64,000 nt of DNA from NCBI GenBank assembly GCA_036924285.1, contig JAYKYS010000010.1:9957001-10021000 (forward strand). Direction: 5' to 3'. The position numbers were made by a program, and so were the translations under genes. Source of the DNA: Asterella californica (taxonomy: Eukaryota; Streptophyta; Marchantiopsida; Marchantiales; Aytoniaceae). Below are positions 37,050-49,400 of the stretch, in pieces. The notes beneath the pieces are model-generated. The model made no database searches. It was not told the DNA's origin and was given only the letters and a program-made list of their open reading frames with translations. Position 1 is the stretch's first letter. Every line of letters starts with the position of its first letter.

Positions 37050-37920
37050 ATGACTGCGATGGATGTCGAGGGTGCCGCAACTCCCGGAGCGGTTGACAAG
37101 GAGAAGAAGAAGCTGCTTCTAGCCTCGCCTATTGCGAGGCCTCTGGCTGGAAAGAAGCTTACAAAGAAGTCTCTGAAACTCATCAAGCGAGGTCGGTTGG
37201 TGTCCGGGTTAATTGCTTCTTATTTCACGTACTATTTAGGTACTATTTCGGAGTATGATAGACAATGCGGGCTGAAATGTGTTTTGCTGAAAGGCTAAAA
37301 GTTTGTTTGTGTACCGCGCAGCCGCCAAATCCAAGCAGTTGAGGCGGGGGGTGAAGGAGGTCGTCAAGGCTCTTAAAAAGGGTCAAAAGGGGTAGCGTAC
37401 CTTCCTGTCACGTTCTTGTTGGTAATTTACAGTGGCGCATTGGTTAGTAATTTTATAGGGCTCCGGTGTAATACGATTGTCGGTCCTGACGGTGTTACTG
37501 ACATTTCTCAGGTTGTGCATCATCGCCGGTGACATTTCTCCTATTGATGTGATTACCCACGTCCCAATACTGTGCGAGGAAGCTGATGTTCCTTACATTT
37601 ATGTGCCCTCCAAGGAGGTAAGGAACTTGTTGGCCTTCTAATGTGTTGAGTGCTTTTCATTCTGTGATGCTTGAAATTCCAAAACTGCATTAGTGTCCTT
37701 GGTACTTTCTGGTTTTCTTCTGACAGTTGATTCCTCTCGTATCATCTACCCTCTGCAGGAGCTTGGTGCAGCGGGTGCTACTAAGAGACCTACGAGTTGT
37801 ACACTTGTCCTACCGGGTCCTTTAAAAGGGGAAGTTTCAGAAGAGGACAAGGAGAAGTTTACAGCTGAGTTCGATGAAGTGGTGAAAGAAGTCAGAGAGC
37901 TTGGGTCTTCTTTCTTCTAA
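37050..37920 (+). CDS. NHP2: H/ACA ribonucleoprotein complex subunit 2
   Basis: NHP2 is a small L7Ae-family RNA-binding protein of the nucleolar H/ACA snoRNP, which guides rRNA pseudouridylation. Four exons (37050-37191, 37322-37391, 37512-37617, 37759-37920) join in phase to 159 aa, the normal length. The basic N-terminal part reads S-P-I-A-R-P-L-A-G-K-K-L-T-K. The L7Ae core follows with R-R-G-V-K-E-V-V-K-A-L, then A-G-D-I-S-P-I-D-V-I-T-H and V-P-Y-I-Y-V-P-S-K-E, and G-A-T-K-R-P-T-S-C-T-L-V-L. The ATG at 37050 is the first in frame after the telo-box promoter. The upstream frame stays open for a while but is 5' leader. NOP14 lies next door on the same strand. Confidence 0.97.
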
Positions 37921-39265
37921 TCATGGAGACATAAAGCCTCCAGCACTCAAGGATGATGGCTTAGTTCCGGAAGGCAAGCGCTTTACCACTTGCAAGTAGG
38001 ATGCTGACAGGTCGGAAGCTCCCTTCCCACATTTCGTGAAGGAAGCACCAATTTCTATGAGTAGACCTGCAAGATCCTCCAAGGTGACCTTCGCATGATC
38101 CTGCAAATATCATGTTCTTCTCAAACAAGAGCAGACGTCTCCTCGGGGTTTTTCTCACAGCGCTCGATGTACATTTCAAGAGGCCTTATTGTTCTTGAGA
38201 CATGAACTCCAGTAGCTGAGTTCAACCGCACCGAATTCAAACCAAGAAGGACAAAAGCACCGGAGATGGCTGATAGTATGTTGATAGAGTAACAGAACGC
38301 AGTGCTTGAAGGTCCTTTTAAGCAGTATAGTGGTAGGCTTTTACAGTGCAGTTATGATGGTTTACTTCAGGAGATCAGGATTGTTCGACAATGAGAACGG
38401 GAATGGATAACGATACATCGATATCATCTTAGTGTGGAACGATTCAATGTACCACGATCTCCATAAGACCATCAAAATCGAGACAATCGCCGTGTGTACC
38501 AACTCTGTGTGGGGATATATTGACATTGTTCCCGTTCTCGTTAAGTCTCATACTCTATGCTTGTCATGTGCCGAGAAACGCGTTCTTTTGCTATCTACAG
38601 CAACAAAGCGAAACACCAAGAACGTGGCGGACCAAGCTGTTCAATTCCTCGCAGCCTCCTCAATGCTACTGATCTGAGGCAGGGGAAAGAAATTCAGAGA
38701 AGAAGTAAAGTAAGAAGAAAGATTTTCAGAGAAGTTTAGTAACTGTTGTTTACACGTGAGCTGCATGAATCTACGACGAATAAGATGAATGTTTATTCCA
38801 TGTCTGTAAACTCTTCCCACTACTCTCCTCCGCCTTCGCTACTTGCCCACACCATCTTCGACTTCCCAGTCAGTGACGGGACATGCCCGAGATGAATCAA
38901 AGATTGGTCGACCAACTGAACGCACATTGCAGAAAGGTTCATGAAACGGTCGAGGTCTAGCTCAAGTTCAGTTCATGGATTCATCCTGTTTCCGGAAGCT
39001 GACGAGTCACGTCTGCTCAGTTTGAAACCCTTACCGACACAGGAAAGATATTCGTTCACCGTTGCATGAACAGTTCACATGAACTCACAGTCAGCGGAAC
39101 AGGACACATGTCGGGAGTGAGGCCTCTTAGAGGGCGGTAACCTAACTCAACTCTAGTCATCTTATGACCCTCGGGTTTGGGTGGATGTTCCGAGGTCAAC
39201 ATTTTGGGAAATGAACCCATGAGCGCTCCAGAGGGAGAAGAAGGAGAGGCATCACTCATGCACAT
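37921..39265 (-). CDS. unrecognised minus-strand gene between NHP2 and AP4M
   Basis: Exon 1 (39265-39089) starts at an ATG and encodes a Ser/Pro-rich leader (M-S-D-A-S-P-S-S-P-S-G-A-L), then G-Y-R-P-L-R-G-L-T-P-D-M-C, ending at a good donor (act|gtgagt). Further coding-like minus blocks are at about 38,950-38,830 (D-L-D-R-F-M-N-L-S-A-M-C-V-Q-L), 38,325-38,130 (a hydrophobic I-L-S-A-I-S-G-A-F-V-L-L, then R-T-I-R-P-L-E-M-Y-I-E-R-C) and 38,100-37,921 (H-A-K-V-T-L-E-D-L-A-G-L-L-I-E-I-G to a stop). The last two blocks meet at a gap of only 26 nt, far below normal intron size, so the junction is unclear: a frameshift or a longer intron starting near 38,200. The gene ends head-to-tail against NHP2 and diverges from AP4M. 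Function unknown. Confidence 0.45.
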
Positions 39266-39504
39266 TGACGCCGACCTCGCCTGCGATTGCGCGATTCTCT
39301 TCTGTGATCTTTGTCTCTGGACGGGGAGTGAAAGATTGCAGTGAGAGCAACTTGCTCGGTTTGGTGGAAGGTTTCTTAGTTCGTTGCTTTTGGGTGACCG
39401 ATCCTGATACAGCGAGCAGCGCAAGCCGATAGTTCGCGAACGTTGATTCTAGCGCTGTTGCACGAGTCGCTCGCCAGGAGCTCCGATCTCGGTCGCAGGC
39501 TATC

Positions 39505-42500
39505 ATGATTTCGCAGTTCTTTGTTCTCTCCCTTCGAGGGGATAACATCGTGTTTCGCGATTGTAAGTTTCAGTGAGAATTGCAGCTGTATGCTTTCTCG
39601 CGTCTCGGGCCTGTGAAGATTTTGAGTGTTGCTATGTGTGAGAGGAACGCGAAATTGAGAAGGGCGATCAGTGGAGATTCTGGGAGGAACATCTGAGGTC
39701 TTACTATGTGTGCCAGATGGTGTTCTTGCTAGCTACCACCTTAGCTTTCCTTTTCCGGAACGATTGTGTTTATGAACGCTGGATAATGTCATGCTTTACC
39801 TATTCTACTTCTTTATCGCCGAAGCTGATTGTTAGGAATTCGGTTTCTGTAAACGCTTTTCAAGGTTGTAATCGTGAGCTCTTCTGGTCTTCTTCATCGA
39901 AATTTCAAGCAAAGGAATATGTTGTAGGATATTTGGAAGCAATAAACAGGTTGTGAAGACGCATCATGCACGTCTCCTCTGTATGCGTCGTATGTTTCAT
40001 GATCGTTATTCCTTTATTTGTTTATTCGTTCGAGGTTTAGGAGACCTATTCACTCGCCGTTACTTTTATGATGTTGCACAAGCAGATCGTGGAGATGTAC
40101 CGAAAGGAAGTGCGGAGATTTTCTTTCGCAAAGTGAAATTTTGGCAGGGCGAGGAAGGCGAGGAGGCCCCGCCTGTGTTCGTAGGTATTCGTTTACGGGC
40201 GGTCCGGAATGATGTTCACCCTGTATCCTACCAGTCAATCAGCACCATCCTGATGTGCTGCTAATGTTAGTAGGATATGGAACTGGTTGTGTCAGTGTCA
40301 ACTCTGGTCTAATGTCTTTTAATCTCCTTCCTACATCGTGTTGCAGAAGGTGGATGGGGTTAATTATTTACACGTGAAAGTCGGAGGCTTGCTGTTCGTT
40401 GCCACCACGAGAGTCAATTTGTCTCCTGCTCTCACACTAGAACTCCTGCAGCGTATAGCTCGTGTGACGAAGGATTATCTTGGAATTCTGAATGAGGACT
40501 CCCTGAGGAAGAATTTTGTTCTTGTTTACGAGTTACTCGATGAAATGATAGTAAGCGTTTGGTTTCCTTATCTCTTTAAGTGGCTAGGTGCGTTTCCATT
40601 TTGATATTCATCTGAACGTCCTTCAACCGGTTAGTTCTTAAGACGTGTTTCCTCTTAATTTTCACAGAAGTTGTAGGTTCAAGTAGAGAGAAATACGTAT
40701 AGTTTAACTTGGTTATTGGAGGTTCAGGTAGAGAAATACGTACCATTTTACTTGGTTATTAGATGTATTGGTTAACTACTCCTCCTTGATATTGATCTCT
40801 TGATTATCACACAGGATTTTGGCTATCCTCAAACCACCTCGACTGAAGCCTTGAAGTCATTCGTTTTTAACGAACCTGTTGTAATCGACGCTGCCCGGCT
40901 ACCTAATCTTGGACCAGCGGCCCTGTTCATTGTAAGAACCCTCCTCCCTGTTTGTGGTTTAAGTCTAAGCGCGTCCTCTCTCATTTCTGAGGCAGAAGCT
41001 AAGTTGGTGACTCATACGGACGTGACTTGGCTTTCCGTTCTGGACACTTAGCCTTAGAGAGAACGGTGATTTTAGCTTGCTAACGTTTCGTCTCTCTTGA
41101 GATACAGCAAGGAGCAAAGAGAGTACCAGGCACATCAGTCACAAAGTCAGTGGTCGCAAACGAACCAGGCGGCAGAAAGCGTGAAGAGGTGTTCGTGGAT
41201 ATAATTGAGAAAATTAGTGTCACATTTAATGCTAGCGTAAGTTCTTCTCAAGTCCGTTTCTTATTGTTTGTTAGATCTCTGTGGGCCCTTCATCGAGGTT
41301 TCCTCTGATGTCTATTTGTTATTCTCGGTTGTGGTTTTTGAACAGGGCTACATTTTGACCTCAGAGATTGATGGGACGATTCAGATGAAGAGTTATCTAT
41401 CTGGCAACCCTGAAATCCGTGTGGCATTGAATGAGGACCTGAGCATTGGACGGAATGGTGAGTAGAAATTTGCGTTTGTGTACTCAGTGTAACTTTGCTT
41501 TACAGGCTGTAGATCAAGATATGTACAGGACCCGTGTCACGTACATCTTACTCTTCTGCAGTCTGCACTTGCACTAAGGTGCTCCACAGTACTTACTACC
41601 AAAACGAAATAGTCCCATCGTTAAGTTCAGATCCATCACTGATATTAGTGATAATGAAAGATTCTTACTTGCTTAGACTGCTGTGATGATTATCGGAAGG
41701 AAGGGGTCTGCAGTAGGTAGTAATCTGTAGGAATGCGTTCCGAAGCTTTCTTTTGTAATCAGGCTTACTTGGTAATCTCATCATATGGCTTCAGAGTTTG
41801 GTGGTGGATTTGGAGGTGTGGGTATGGTCATCCTAGATGATTGTAATTTCCACGAGTCAGTGCGACTGGATGATTTCGAGAAAGACCACTATCTGACTCT
41901 GGTTGGTTCCGACCTGTTTGTTCTATCGAAGTAGTTGCTTTTTCTTGTAGGCCCGCTGTAAGATAAGTTGCAGGCATTTAGGGTGTTGAACTTCAAAGTA
42001 ACGACAAGGTGTACCTCATCTCATCCACTGTCTTTGTACCTGTGCCTTCCTTACTCTTCAGGTTCCACCAGATGGGGAGTTTCCTATAATGAACTACCGC
42101 ATGACTCAAGAGTTCAAGCCCCCTTTCAAAGTGTTCCCTGTTATTGAAGAAGCGGGTCCATTCAAGGTTAAAAGAGTTCACTGGTTCATTACCTCATTGA
42201 AGTTTCATTCACTTCCTTTGCGCACTGGCTAATGGTTGACTCTGTATGCAGGCGGAAGTAGTATTGAAGGTCCGTGCGGATTTTCCTGCTAACGTAACAG
42301 CGAATACTGTTGTGCTCAGGGTACCACTCCCTAAAACTACTTCAAGGTAATTTATTCAATTATTGGCTATCAGCTCTTTTCTCTTCTACAAACTTTTCAT
42401 GGATCTGTTTTTACTTAGTAAGATGTAGCTCGGGGGTAATACTTCAAGCAGCATCAAGGGACGAAAACACGGCGATGCACGTCTGGAACTGACATGGACA

Positions 42501-44179
42501 GCATCTTAGCCGGCTGTCGGTTATGAATGTCTGAAGTCAGCTGTTTAGAAGGTGAGGTTGTCGAGATGTTAAGGGCTTAGGTTGATGTTAATCTTGAGAA
42601 TTTGATTGTCGATATTTAGTTACTAATTTTATTGACGGGGTCAGAGGCCCCTGGCTGGGTTTCCGCCTCTACGCTATGGAGGGACTTGGTTCTTCGGACG
42701 AGTGTCGTACAATCCTGCGTAAACGTCATATAGTTATCCGTCGTCGATGACCTGCTACCGTCGTGGTTCCCAGCCGGCAGGGAAAGCCCATTCCATAGCC
42801 TTGGAGAGCGACGTCGTTGCTTTTACTTCTTGAGATAAACCGTGCAATCCAATCCTAAATTTCTTCTGTCTGACTGTGGCGAACTGATAATGTTTATCGA
42901 TCAAGAAAGAAAATATGTGTCAACCGACAGCTGACTCAAGGGGATACCGTCTTACCGCGGGTTGTGCTACCGTCCCGGGGAGTTTCTTTTCGTCTTGATT
43001 TCTGTTGAAAAGCCTACTAAAGCTGGGTCTGGATTAGAAGAACCTTTATTTCTCTTGAGTATTCGCAGTACTGTAGAACCTTTATCAACCTAATCATGGT
43101 TGATCTGCCGAAGTTCTGCTTGACAACAATTGAGATCGAGAGATGTATCAAGGTCGTGTGTTATGCTAGAAATCAGAATTACTCTCGCATTTTCGGAAGT
43201 TTACCCATACAGCAAGTGCATCTCTTTGCTCGTTTCAGGGTGAGCTTTGAGTTGGAAGCTGGAGCTCCGGGGCAGTCTTCCGATTTTAAAGAGGCTAACA
43301 AGACCATAGAGTGGTCGCTAAAAAAGGTATACATCCTATGGAAGCAAATTGCTTCGACGTACTTCCCATTGTGAGAGAACAAATTCGAGTAAACCGCCGA
43401 AATACGTCATTCTTGGATGTGCTGACTCTGTGACTTGGTGATGATATTGTTGCTGCGTATATGTATACGTCATTTATAAGTACTTGCACGGTTCAGATTG
43501 TTGGAGGTTCAGAGCATACACTTCGAGCGAAGCTGACTCTCACACAAGAAAGAAATGGTAAGTGACATCTTCCTTGGCTGCTATGTTTCTCAAAGTCAGT
43601 ATGTGTGGTGTAGGTAGTTCTCGCATTGCGCTACTGTCCACATAGCCCGAAATATATCCGCAGATGCTGTTGATCTACTGCATTACGCGGCCGGCGTTCG
43701 TGTCAGTGCCCTACCATTGTGTTCATAACGAAAATCAGGAAAAGAGCCCTTTCGACCTCAAGTGCGGCTGTTGCCAACTCATTAATACTTCCTGAGCATA
43801 CTACACCCTTTTTGACGTCCTCAATCTCGTTTGTGATGCAGTGAATATCAAAAAGGAAGCTGGCCCTATAAGCATGTCATTTACTATCCCCATGTTCAAC
43901 GCCTCCAAACTCGCGGTATGTGCCACCGTTGTTGGTACTACGCAAAAGGGCCAGATCACTGTTGTATGCAAGGACCCTCCGATGAGCTCTTTCCACCTGT
44001 TTTGGCCTTACGAAGCTCCACCACCGCAATTTCAGAAGCTCACAAAGTTGACTAGGTTTATTGTTATTTCGATGTTTCAGGTGCGATACTTACAGGTTGT
44101 CAAGAAGTCTAAATCTTATAATCCATACCGGTGGGTCCGATACGTAACACACTCGAATTCCTACGTGATCCGGATATAA
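39505..44179 (+). CDS. AP4M: AP-4 complex subunit mu
   Basis: Medium subunit of the AP-4 adaptor, which selects Tyr-motif cargo for clathrin-independent vesicles at the trans-Golgi. Thirteen exons (39505-39562, 40086-40180, 40347-40550, 40815-40931, 41108-41236, 41346-41457, 41795-41901, 42062-42166, 42252-42346, 43239-43326, 43497-43557, 43842-43915, 44081-44179) join in phase to 447 aa, matching plant AP4M. The longin-like N-terminus reads M-I-S-Q-F-F-V-L-S-L-R-G-D. The mu-homology domain begins with R-K-R-E-E-V-F-V-D-I-I-E-K and includes G-Y-I-L-T-S-E-I-D-G-T-I-Q-M-K, M-N-Y-R-M-T-Q-E-F-K-P-P-F and the C-terminal Y-N-P-Y-R-W-V-R-Y-V-T. Intron 9 (42347-43238, 892 nt) is by far the longest and holds a GC-richer segment. 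AP-4 is retained in plants and lost in several other lineages. Confidence 0.97.
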
Positions 44180-44789
44180 CACTGAAATCATTACCAGCTG
44201 TATCAGCAACACTGAAGAAGTTTCGCTTTTTATATTTGAACTCTCTATACAGCAATTGTCTTCATGCACCTTTCTCAAGTCTTCTGGTTTAGTGGAGTCT
44301 TGTACAGATTGTCTTTGGTATATGTGCAGAAACCAACTTAAGTTAGGTTGAGTTGATCAGTCATATGGTGTGATTTGTCCCGGTTTCCGAAGAGAAAGCC
44401 CTAGGGAAGCACAGAGTGCGCAACATAAATTCGTGAAGTGAAGATGCTTGTGCATCCTTAAAACGCGGGTGCGTATCGAGTTATCACCATCGAGAAAAGC
44501 CGCGCGATAACGCGATAAAATATGTGGAGGTATATTTCTGCCGGCATCATTCAGTCCACTACAGGGAATCTGGGGGAATTCTCTTAACGTATCAAGGTGC
44601 TGTAGTGCGGAGAAATGCGTTCCAAGCTTCTTCACCTGGAAGATGGAGGGCATGTGAGCCGACGTACGGAACCATGACTTTCGTGGCACTGCGTAGAATT
44701 AGTGATGGCTATGCGTAATTCAGACCTGCCCTACATGTTTACATCGTTCTATGTAAAATCCTGAATGATTTGTTGCACTAGAGGCAACT
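44180..44789. other. AP4M 3' flank, no gene seen
   Basis: Open frames on both strands at 44357-44718 have no recognisable content. The left part is presumably AP4M 3' untranslated sequence. Confidence 0.4.
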
Positions 44790-45143
44790 TTAGCAGACGT
44801 GCTGATTCACGTGCAGATCACAACAAGATTTACGTAACGCAGCTGAAATGCTAGCTTTCAATGTCGCGCTGGTTTTATCGAACTCAGCTGGTGGTGCTGA
44901 GAAGTCAGAGCGTGGCTCACGTCTGCAGCACATAAACCCTCCGTATGGCAGTTGAGGGACTTTTACACAAGAACGTGGCCCTGGAATTGTAGGTGGCAGC
45001 TGGTGGTCATGGGACTCATGGCGGGTGCAACTGCCAGATGGACCGGCACGGATGGGAATAACCTGTGTCTGGCCGGTGCGATTGTTGATAGACTGGCCAA
45101 ACTGGTCCCTGTCCACTAAAGGCGTACCCAGTCCTTCGGTCAT
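44790..45143 (-). CDS. hypothetical protein, 117 aa single-exon ORF
   Basis: An intact ATG-to-stop minus frame with a polar N-terminal part (D-R-D-Q-F-G-Q-S-I-N-N-R-T-G-Q-T-Q), a Pro/His-rich middle and a Cys-containing end. No domain, signal peptide or membrane segment is seen. The overlapping minus frame to 45210 is also open, which weakens the case. It would lie head-to-head with the MYCBP-like gene. Confidence 0.25.
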   Translation of the reverse strand: MTEGLGTPLVDRDQFGQSINNRTGQTQVIPIRAGPSGSCTRHESHDHQLPPTIPGPRSCVKVPQLPYGGFMCCRREPRSDFSAPPAEFDKTSATLKASISAALRKSCCDLHVNQHVC

Positions 45144-45641
45144 AGACTGAAGATTCGGGGAGCTTCCGTCCTCGATCGCAAATTGTTGTTATGTGCCGCC
45201 TCTGCCTCACTACTCTGTCTTCATGAGCAGCTCATGAGCAGATGAGCAGGTCTGCTCATCGTTTTCAACCACTGCAGCTGTTTATTTCACCGATTTCATT
45301 GAATCTGCGTGATTACGTGACGTCTAGGTACCCAATATTTGAATCCCAGTGCCTTCTAGAATGAGGACAACGTTTGCAGTCCATCCCGGATCTCCAGCAA
45401 AGTCGCACCCCGCTCAATTGCATTCTCATTTCCCTCGGTCTTTTATCCTTTTCTCCTCGTGTTCTTCGGCGGGGCGCCTACCCTCTTTCAGTCTCGAGTG
45501 AGCGTTGTGTTCCTCGTCGATTGTGGCGAACTTCTACCGGTGTCTACTGGAGCAATGAAAGAGAACTTCCGCGGAGCTTACAGGCCCAGAGCGGCGTATA
45601 GGACGGAGTAACTCTTCTGTCCGGGCGCCGATTCGCAAGCG

Positions 45642-46369
45642 ATGGTGAGCCTGCCGGTGTACTTGTATGACAGAATCCCTACTGTCCTCATAGTCATCAT
45701 TCTTCCTCCAACCTCCTGCGATGGATTGGAGAGGCGAAACTCCTTCTGTGCCGTTCTTGGGCGCAATCGCTCCTCCTCAAGTAAACGCCTTAGGAATTTG
45801 ATGTACATTCCTCTAGAACCAAAGTAGGAATGCTTGCTGGATTTGTTTCCTTGTAGCTTGTGCGACGAGTGTACATCTTACTGCTTGTTAAACCCTGTTA
45901 TGTGCCACAGGCTAGTGAATCAAAGAAAGAGGCTTTTAGAAAGTATTTGGAGTCGAGTGGTGTTCTGGATGCGCTCACCAAAGGTCCTTTCTCCTCGCCT
46001 TCATTTCGACTGTCCTTGAAATGCTCGTCGATTTAAGTGGGTGTAATAATTTCTGCTCGCTATGGAGTGTATACATAGATACGATCCCCCCGACAGATAT
46101 GATTTCACTTTCCAGAAATCAACCGAGGAACCTGCCTCTTTCCAAAGATCTCGTAGGCCGGATATGCTTGCCTGATTTGGTCTTGCCCAGCCTCTGACTT
46201 CTAACTCCACATTACCCGGCAAGGGTTGCAGTCTTTGGTTTTGCAGTTGTTACTCGACGCAGAGCTTGCTGTCATCAGTTTACCTCGTCATATTCTTGTT
46301 GCAGGACTAGGAACTTAGGCTCCCACATTCTGTGGGGTAGGAGGATTGAGTCAAAATACATAAGAAGTT

Positions 46370-46404
<35 letters not shown>

Positions 46405-49400
46405 CATTCATTCATTATTCTCATCTCATCTCATCTCATCTCATCATTATCCCATCTCATCTCTCATTATCTCATTTATTCGTTCACCATCCAGCGAGGG
46501 CCTAGAGGTCTATCGTCGATAGTCATGACCAGCAATGCGTTATGATTACGTTCTTTTCACTTATTTTTTACTCCTCTTTTTCAGAGATCTCAGGTGAGTG
46601 GGAGCTAAGGCACACCCGAGCCCGATCAGGGAGAACACACTTAGCAAACAGAAAAATCAAATCGACTCAAGCATATAGAACCGGTTACTTCCAAGGAGCC
46701 CACCTCTGGTTTTAGCTGGATAGACGGCAATGGAAGGCCTCAATAAGGGAGTGTCTGTGTGTGGCTGCGCGCAAAGTCTAGGAGGGAACGAGCTTGTGCA
46801 GTACTTGTAACGGAAGTCTAGCAGTTTTGGTCTCTGTATACTCTCCAGCTAAGGAAGTCTCTTATGCCAGTGAGGTAAGGGTTTCCGCACAGTTTCTATC
46901 GAATGAGCTTCAACCTCTGACGCTGCTGGTCTTAAGCCAACTCGTGCTGACACCAAAGTTTTGGTTTGTTGTCACTGAGTACATTACATATAGGAGACAC
47001 TTATTTTACAAGGTAAGGTGAAACAGCTTTTTCTGCCGACACACGAGCGCTCCTCCCTCGGGTCGCCCAGGGTCTTTTGTTTCCTGAATTTCTGTTTTCC
47101 TGCTGAGAGTCCATAAATTATATTTTTCATCACTCTCGATATCACATGCGAGAAATGGAAGGACATGGTAGGATGCTGCCCAAACTTCTCAATTTCAGCG
47201 TTGTCTCTCGGTGGAAAGTAAAAACACCAGCTAGGGAGAGAGAGGGTAACGAGTTCCATGAACGCCGATGAGGACATAATGCCAGGAAGCACATTTCAGA
47301 TGATGTTTCATTCTTGAATGTGGACGATCCGTACCAGCTTCTGGATATCCGCGAGAGTTGCCACTCCCCACTTCCTCGAGTATGAGCTAAACTTCACACG
47401 GCGTCGAAAATGTAGAGGGGAGAATCAACACAAGATTCTCTCATACACTTCGGCTTAAAAGTTAGACCCTTGCAAAATAGCCAAACTGAAGAAAATCTAC
47501 TCTGCATGTGCTTACTCATTCTTACCCGCCTCCATTCATTTGGGTAAACAGTATCGCTAGATTTCAGTAATTCCTAGTTGGATGGCCAAACATCTTTAAC
47601 TCTCAAGAAACAAAGTAGGTACTCGACTTCGAAGGAACGTTTCTTCCATGTCATGTATACCTTGGGACAACTGCACGAAAGCAATCATGGTTAGGAGTTG
47701 CAATTCTATGTCTAGGAAAGCACAGTCGCCTGTTCGGTGGAAACGGTGTCAATTTCAAGCGATGGGCGATCTCGCATCCCGTACGAGTGTATTAGTAGCT
47801 CGCCAGTTATATAACCTTTTCGGGTCTGAGTATACGCACGTCTTAGTCGGTTTCTAAGTGAGCTGTTTGAGTTTAGGTCAGACATGGACAGAAACATTCC
47901 ACGCACTTTGTAAAAGGGTGTTCAAGAAGAAACTCTATTTTGATCCTTCGATGCAGGAAGCCGAATCGCGGGCGGACATGAGTCTCTCTGCACTTAAAAG
48001 CTTTGTTATTAGCTTCTGCACTACTCCCGCGTGAGTTAATCGGCTCCATCTTGATCCTACATCAGCCATCACACGTGCAATGCATTGCCGTGCCCTGTCT
48101 TGCAGCGCGTCCCGTTGCTTCTGCTGCTGTCCTCATCCAGTTCTGGGTTCTAATGACGGAGACTACCGTCGAAGGGTCAAAATCTGTTTCTGCATCCGTC
48201 ATCCATGTGTTTTGCGTTCTTTAACTTATGTGCTGAAGTATATGTAGCACAGATCTGTCTGTAGCAAGCCACTGAACGATGTATAGCCTCACCACTACAC
48301 TGTGTACATCATTCCATTTCTCGACTGCCTGGTCGGTCAGTCGGGAGGTCGGTCACGTATACTTCTTACCGTCACTTATCCATTCATGTCTCGGGCATCA
48401 CCTCCCTTTGCGTTAATTAAACTCCGACTAAACTCCTACTCCTGCTCCTGACCCAGTGCCCTCCGCCGACATGTCAAAGAAAAGAAAGCACTGGCGATAA
48501 CACTGACATATGTCGTACATCCTCTTCAGCTTCGACGGATACTTGAGAGGCGTCGAATGAGAGACACTAATTTACAGACAGGTCCTCTTTGGTTACTCGT
48601 GCTCTGTACTAAGGAACGAAATGTCTGTCAAGAGTGCTAGTTTTGCTTTCGAGTGCGGGCCTCGATGAAAAGACGGTGTTCATGATTGTACTGATGATGG
48701 CTGCACTGAATTAGGAAATCTCAAGGTTCTTCCACCTGTCCAAGTTCCCTGTCATCCATCACTTTGGCAGGATGTTCACCGCCATTCAAAGTCCTCCCCT
48801 GGTTCTTCCCGGTACTGTGATATAGCATTACAGGAGAGCGTATCTACACCTTAGTCTGCGTCTAACCTGAAGTACATACCTTAGCTACCTTGCGAGGTTA
48901 AGCTGATGACTTACACCAGAACTCAAATATTGGTGCAATCCGCTCAAGTCCGCTGGTTGATACTGAAGGTGTTGAACCCAACCAGCTTCAGCCCTTGAAA
49001 GTTGAAGCACCATGTGAGAGAGACAGAGCGAGAGAGAGTGCCCTTATCAAGTATTGCATGGCGTAGCCTTTCGGCCATAGACATTGCGCCACGGCTGGAC
49101 AGTGGACAGTGTTGCCTCAAGGTTTGCAGTAGACCGAGAGTGTTTCTTCATCAGGTTTTCTCATCGCTCGTGTAATTAACGCGCCATTGACGAGCAATGA
49201 GAACGTTTAATTAGGTGTTAGGTTTCCCGCTATGTTTGGACCGAAAGGCAGCTCCTCACGTCGACTTGGTTATGAAACTTTTATTCCTTTCGCAACAATG
49301 CACATCAGTTTACGAAGAATGAAAACTAGGTCATGATCCATAGACGATGTGAAAAATAGTTGGCTTCTGACAAAATGAATATCTGCTCCAGTGCTGATCG

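Noticed and set aside
36870..37298. 142-codon plus ORF over NHP2 exon 1
   Set aside because: It merely extends NHP2 exon 1 into its 5' leader and first intron; the homologous protein starts at the ATG at 37050 and splices at 37191.
39252..39548. 98-codon minus ORF upstream of AP4M
   Set aside because: It overlaps AP4M exon 1 antisense and the 5' leader, and uses a different frame from the better minus-strand exon at 39089-39265.
41680..41770. Possible C/D snoRNA (gtgatgatt C-box-like) in an AP4M intron
   Set aside because: No CTGA D box follows at a suitable distance, and no terminal stem is visible.
42645..42805. Structured element in the 892-nt AP4M intron
   Set aside because: The complementary pieces (ctggctggg with cccagccgg; gctatgga with tccatagc) cross rather than nest and are short, so I cannot support a hairpin or RNA gene.
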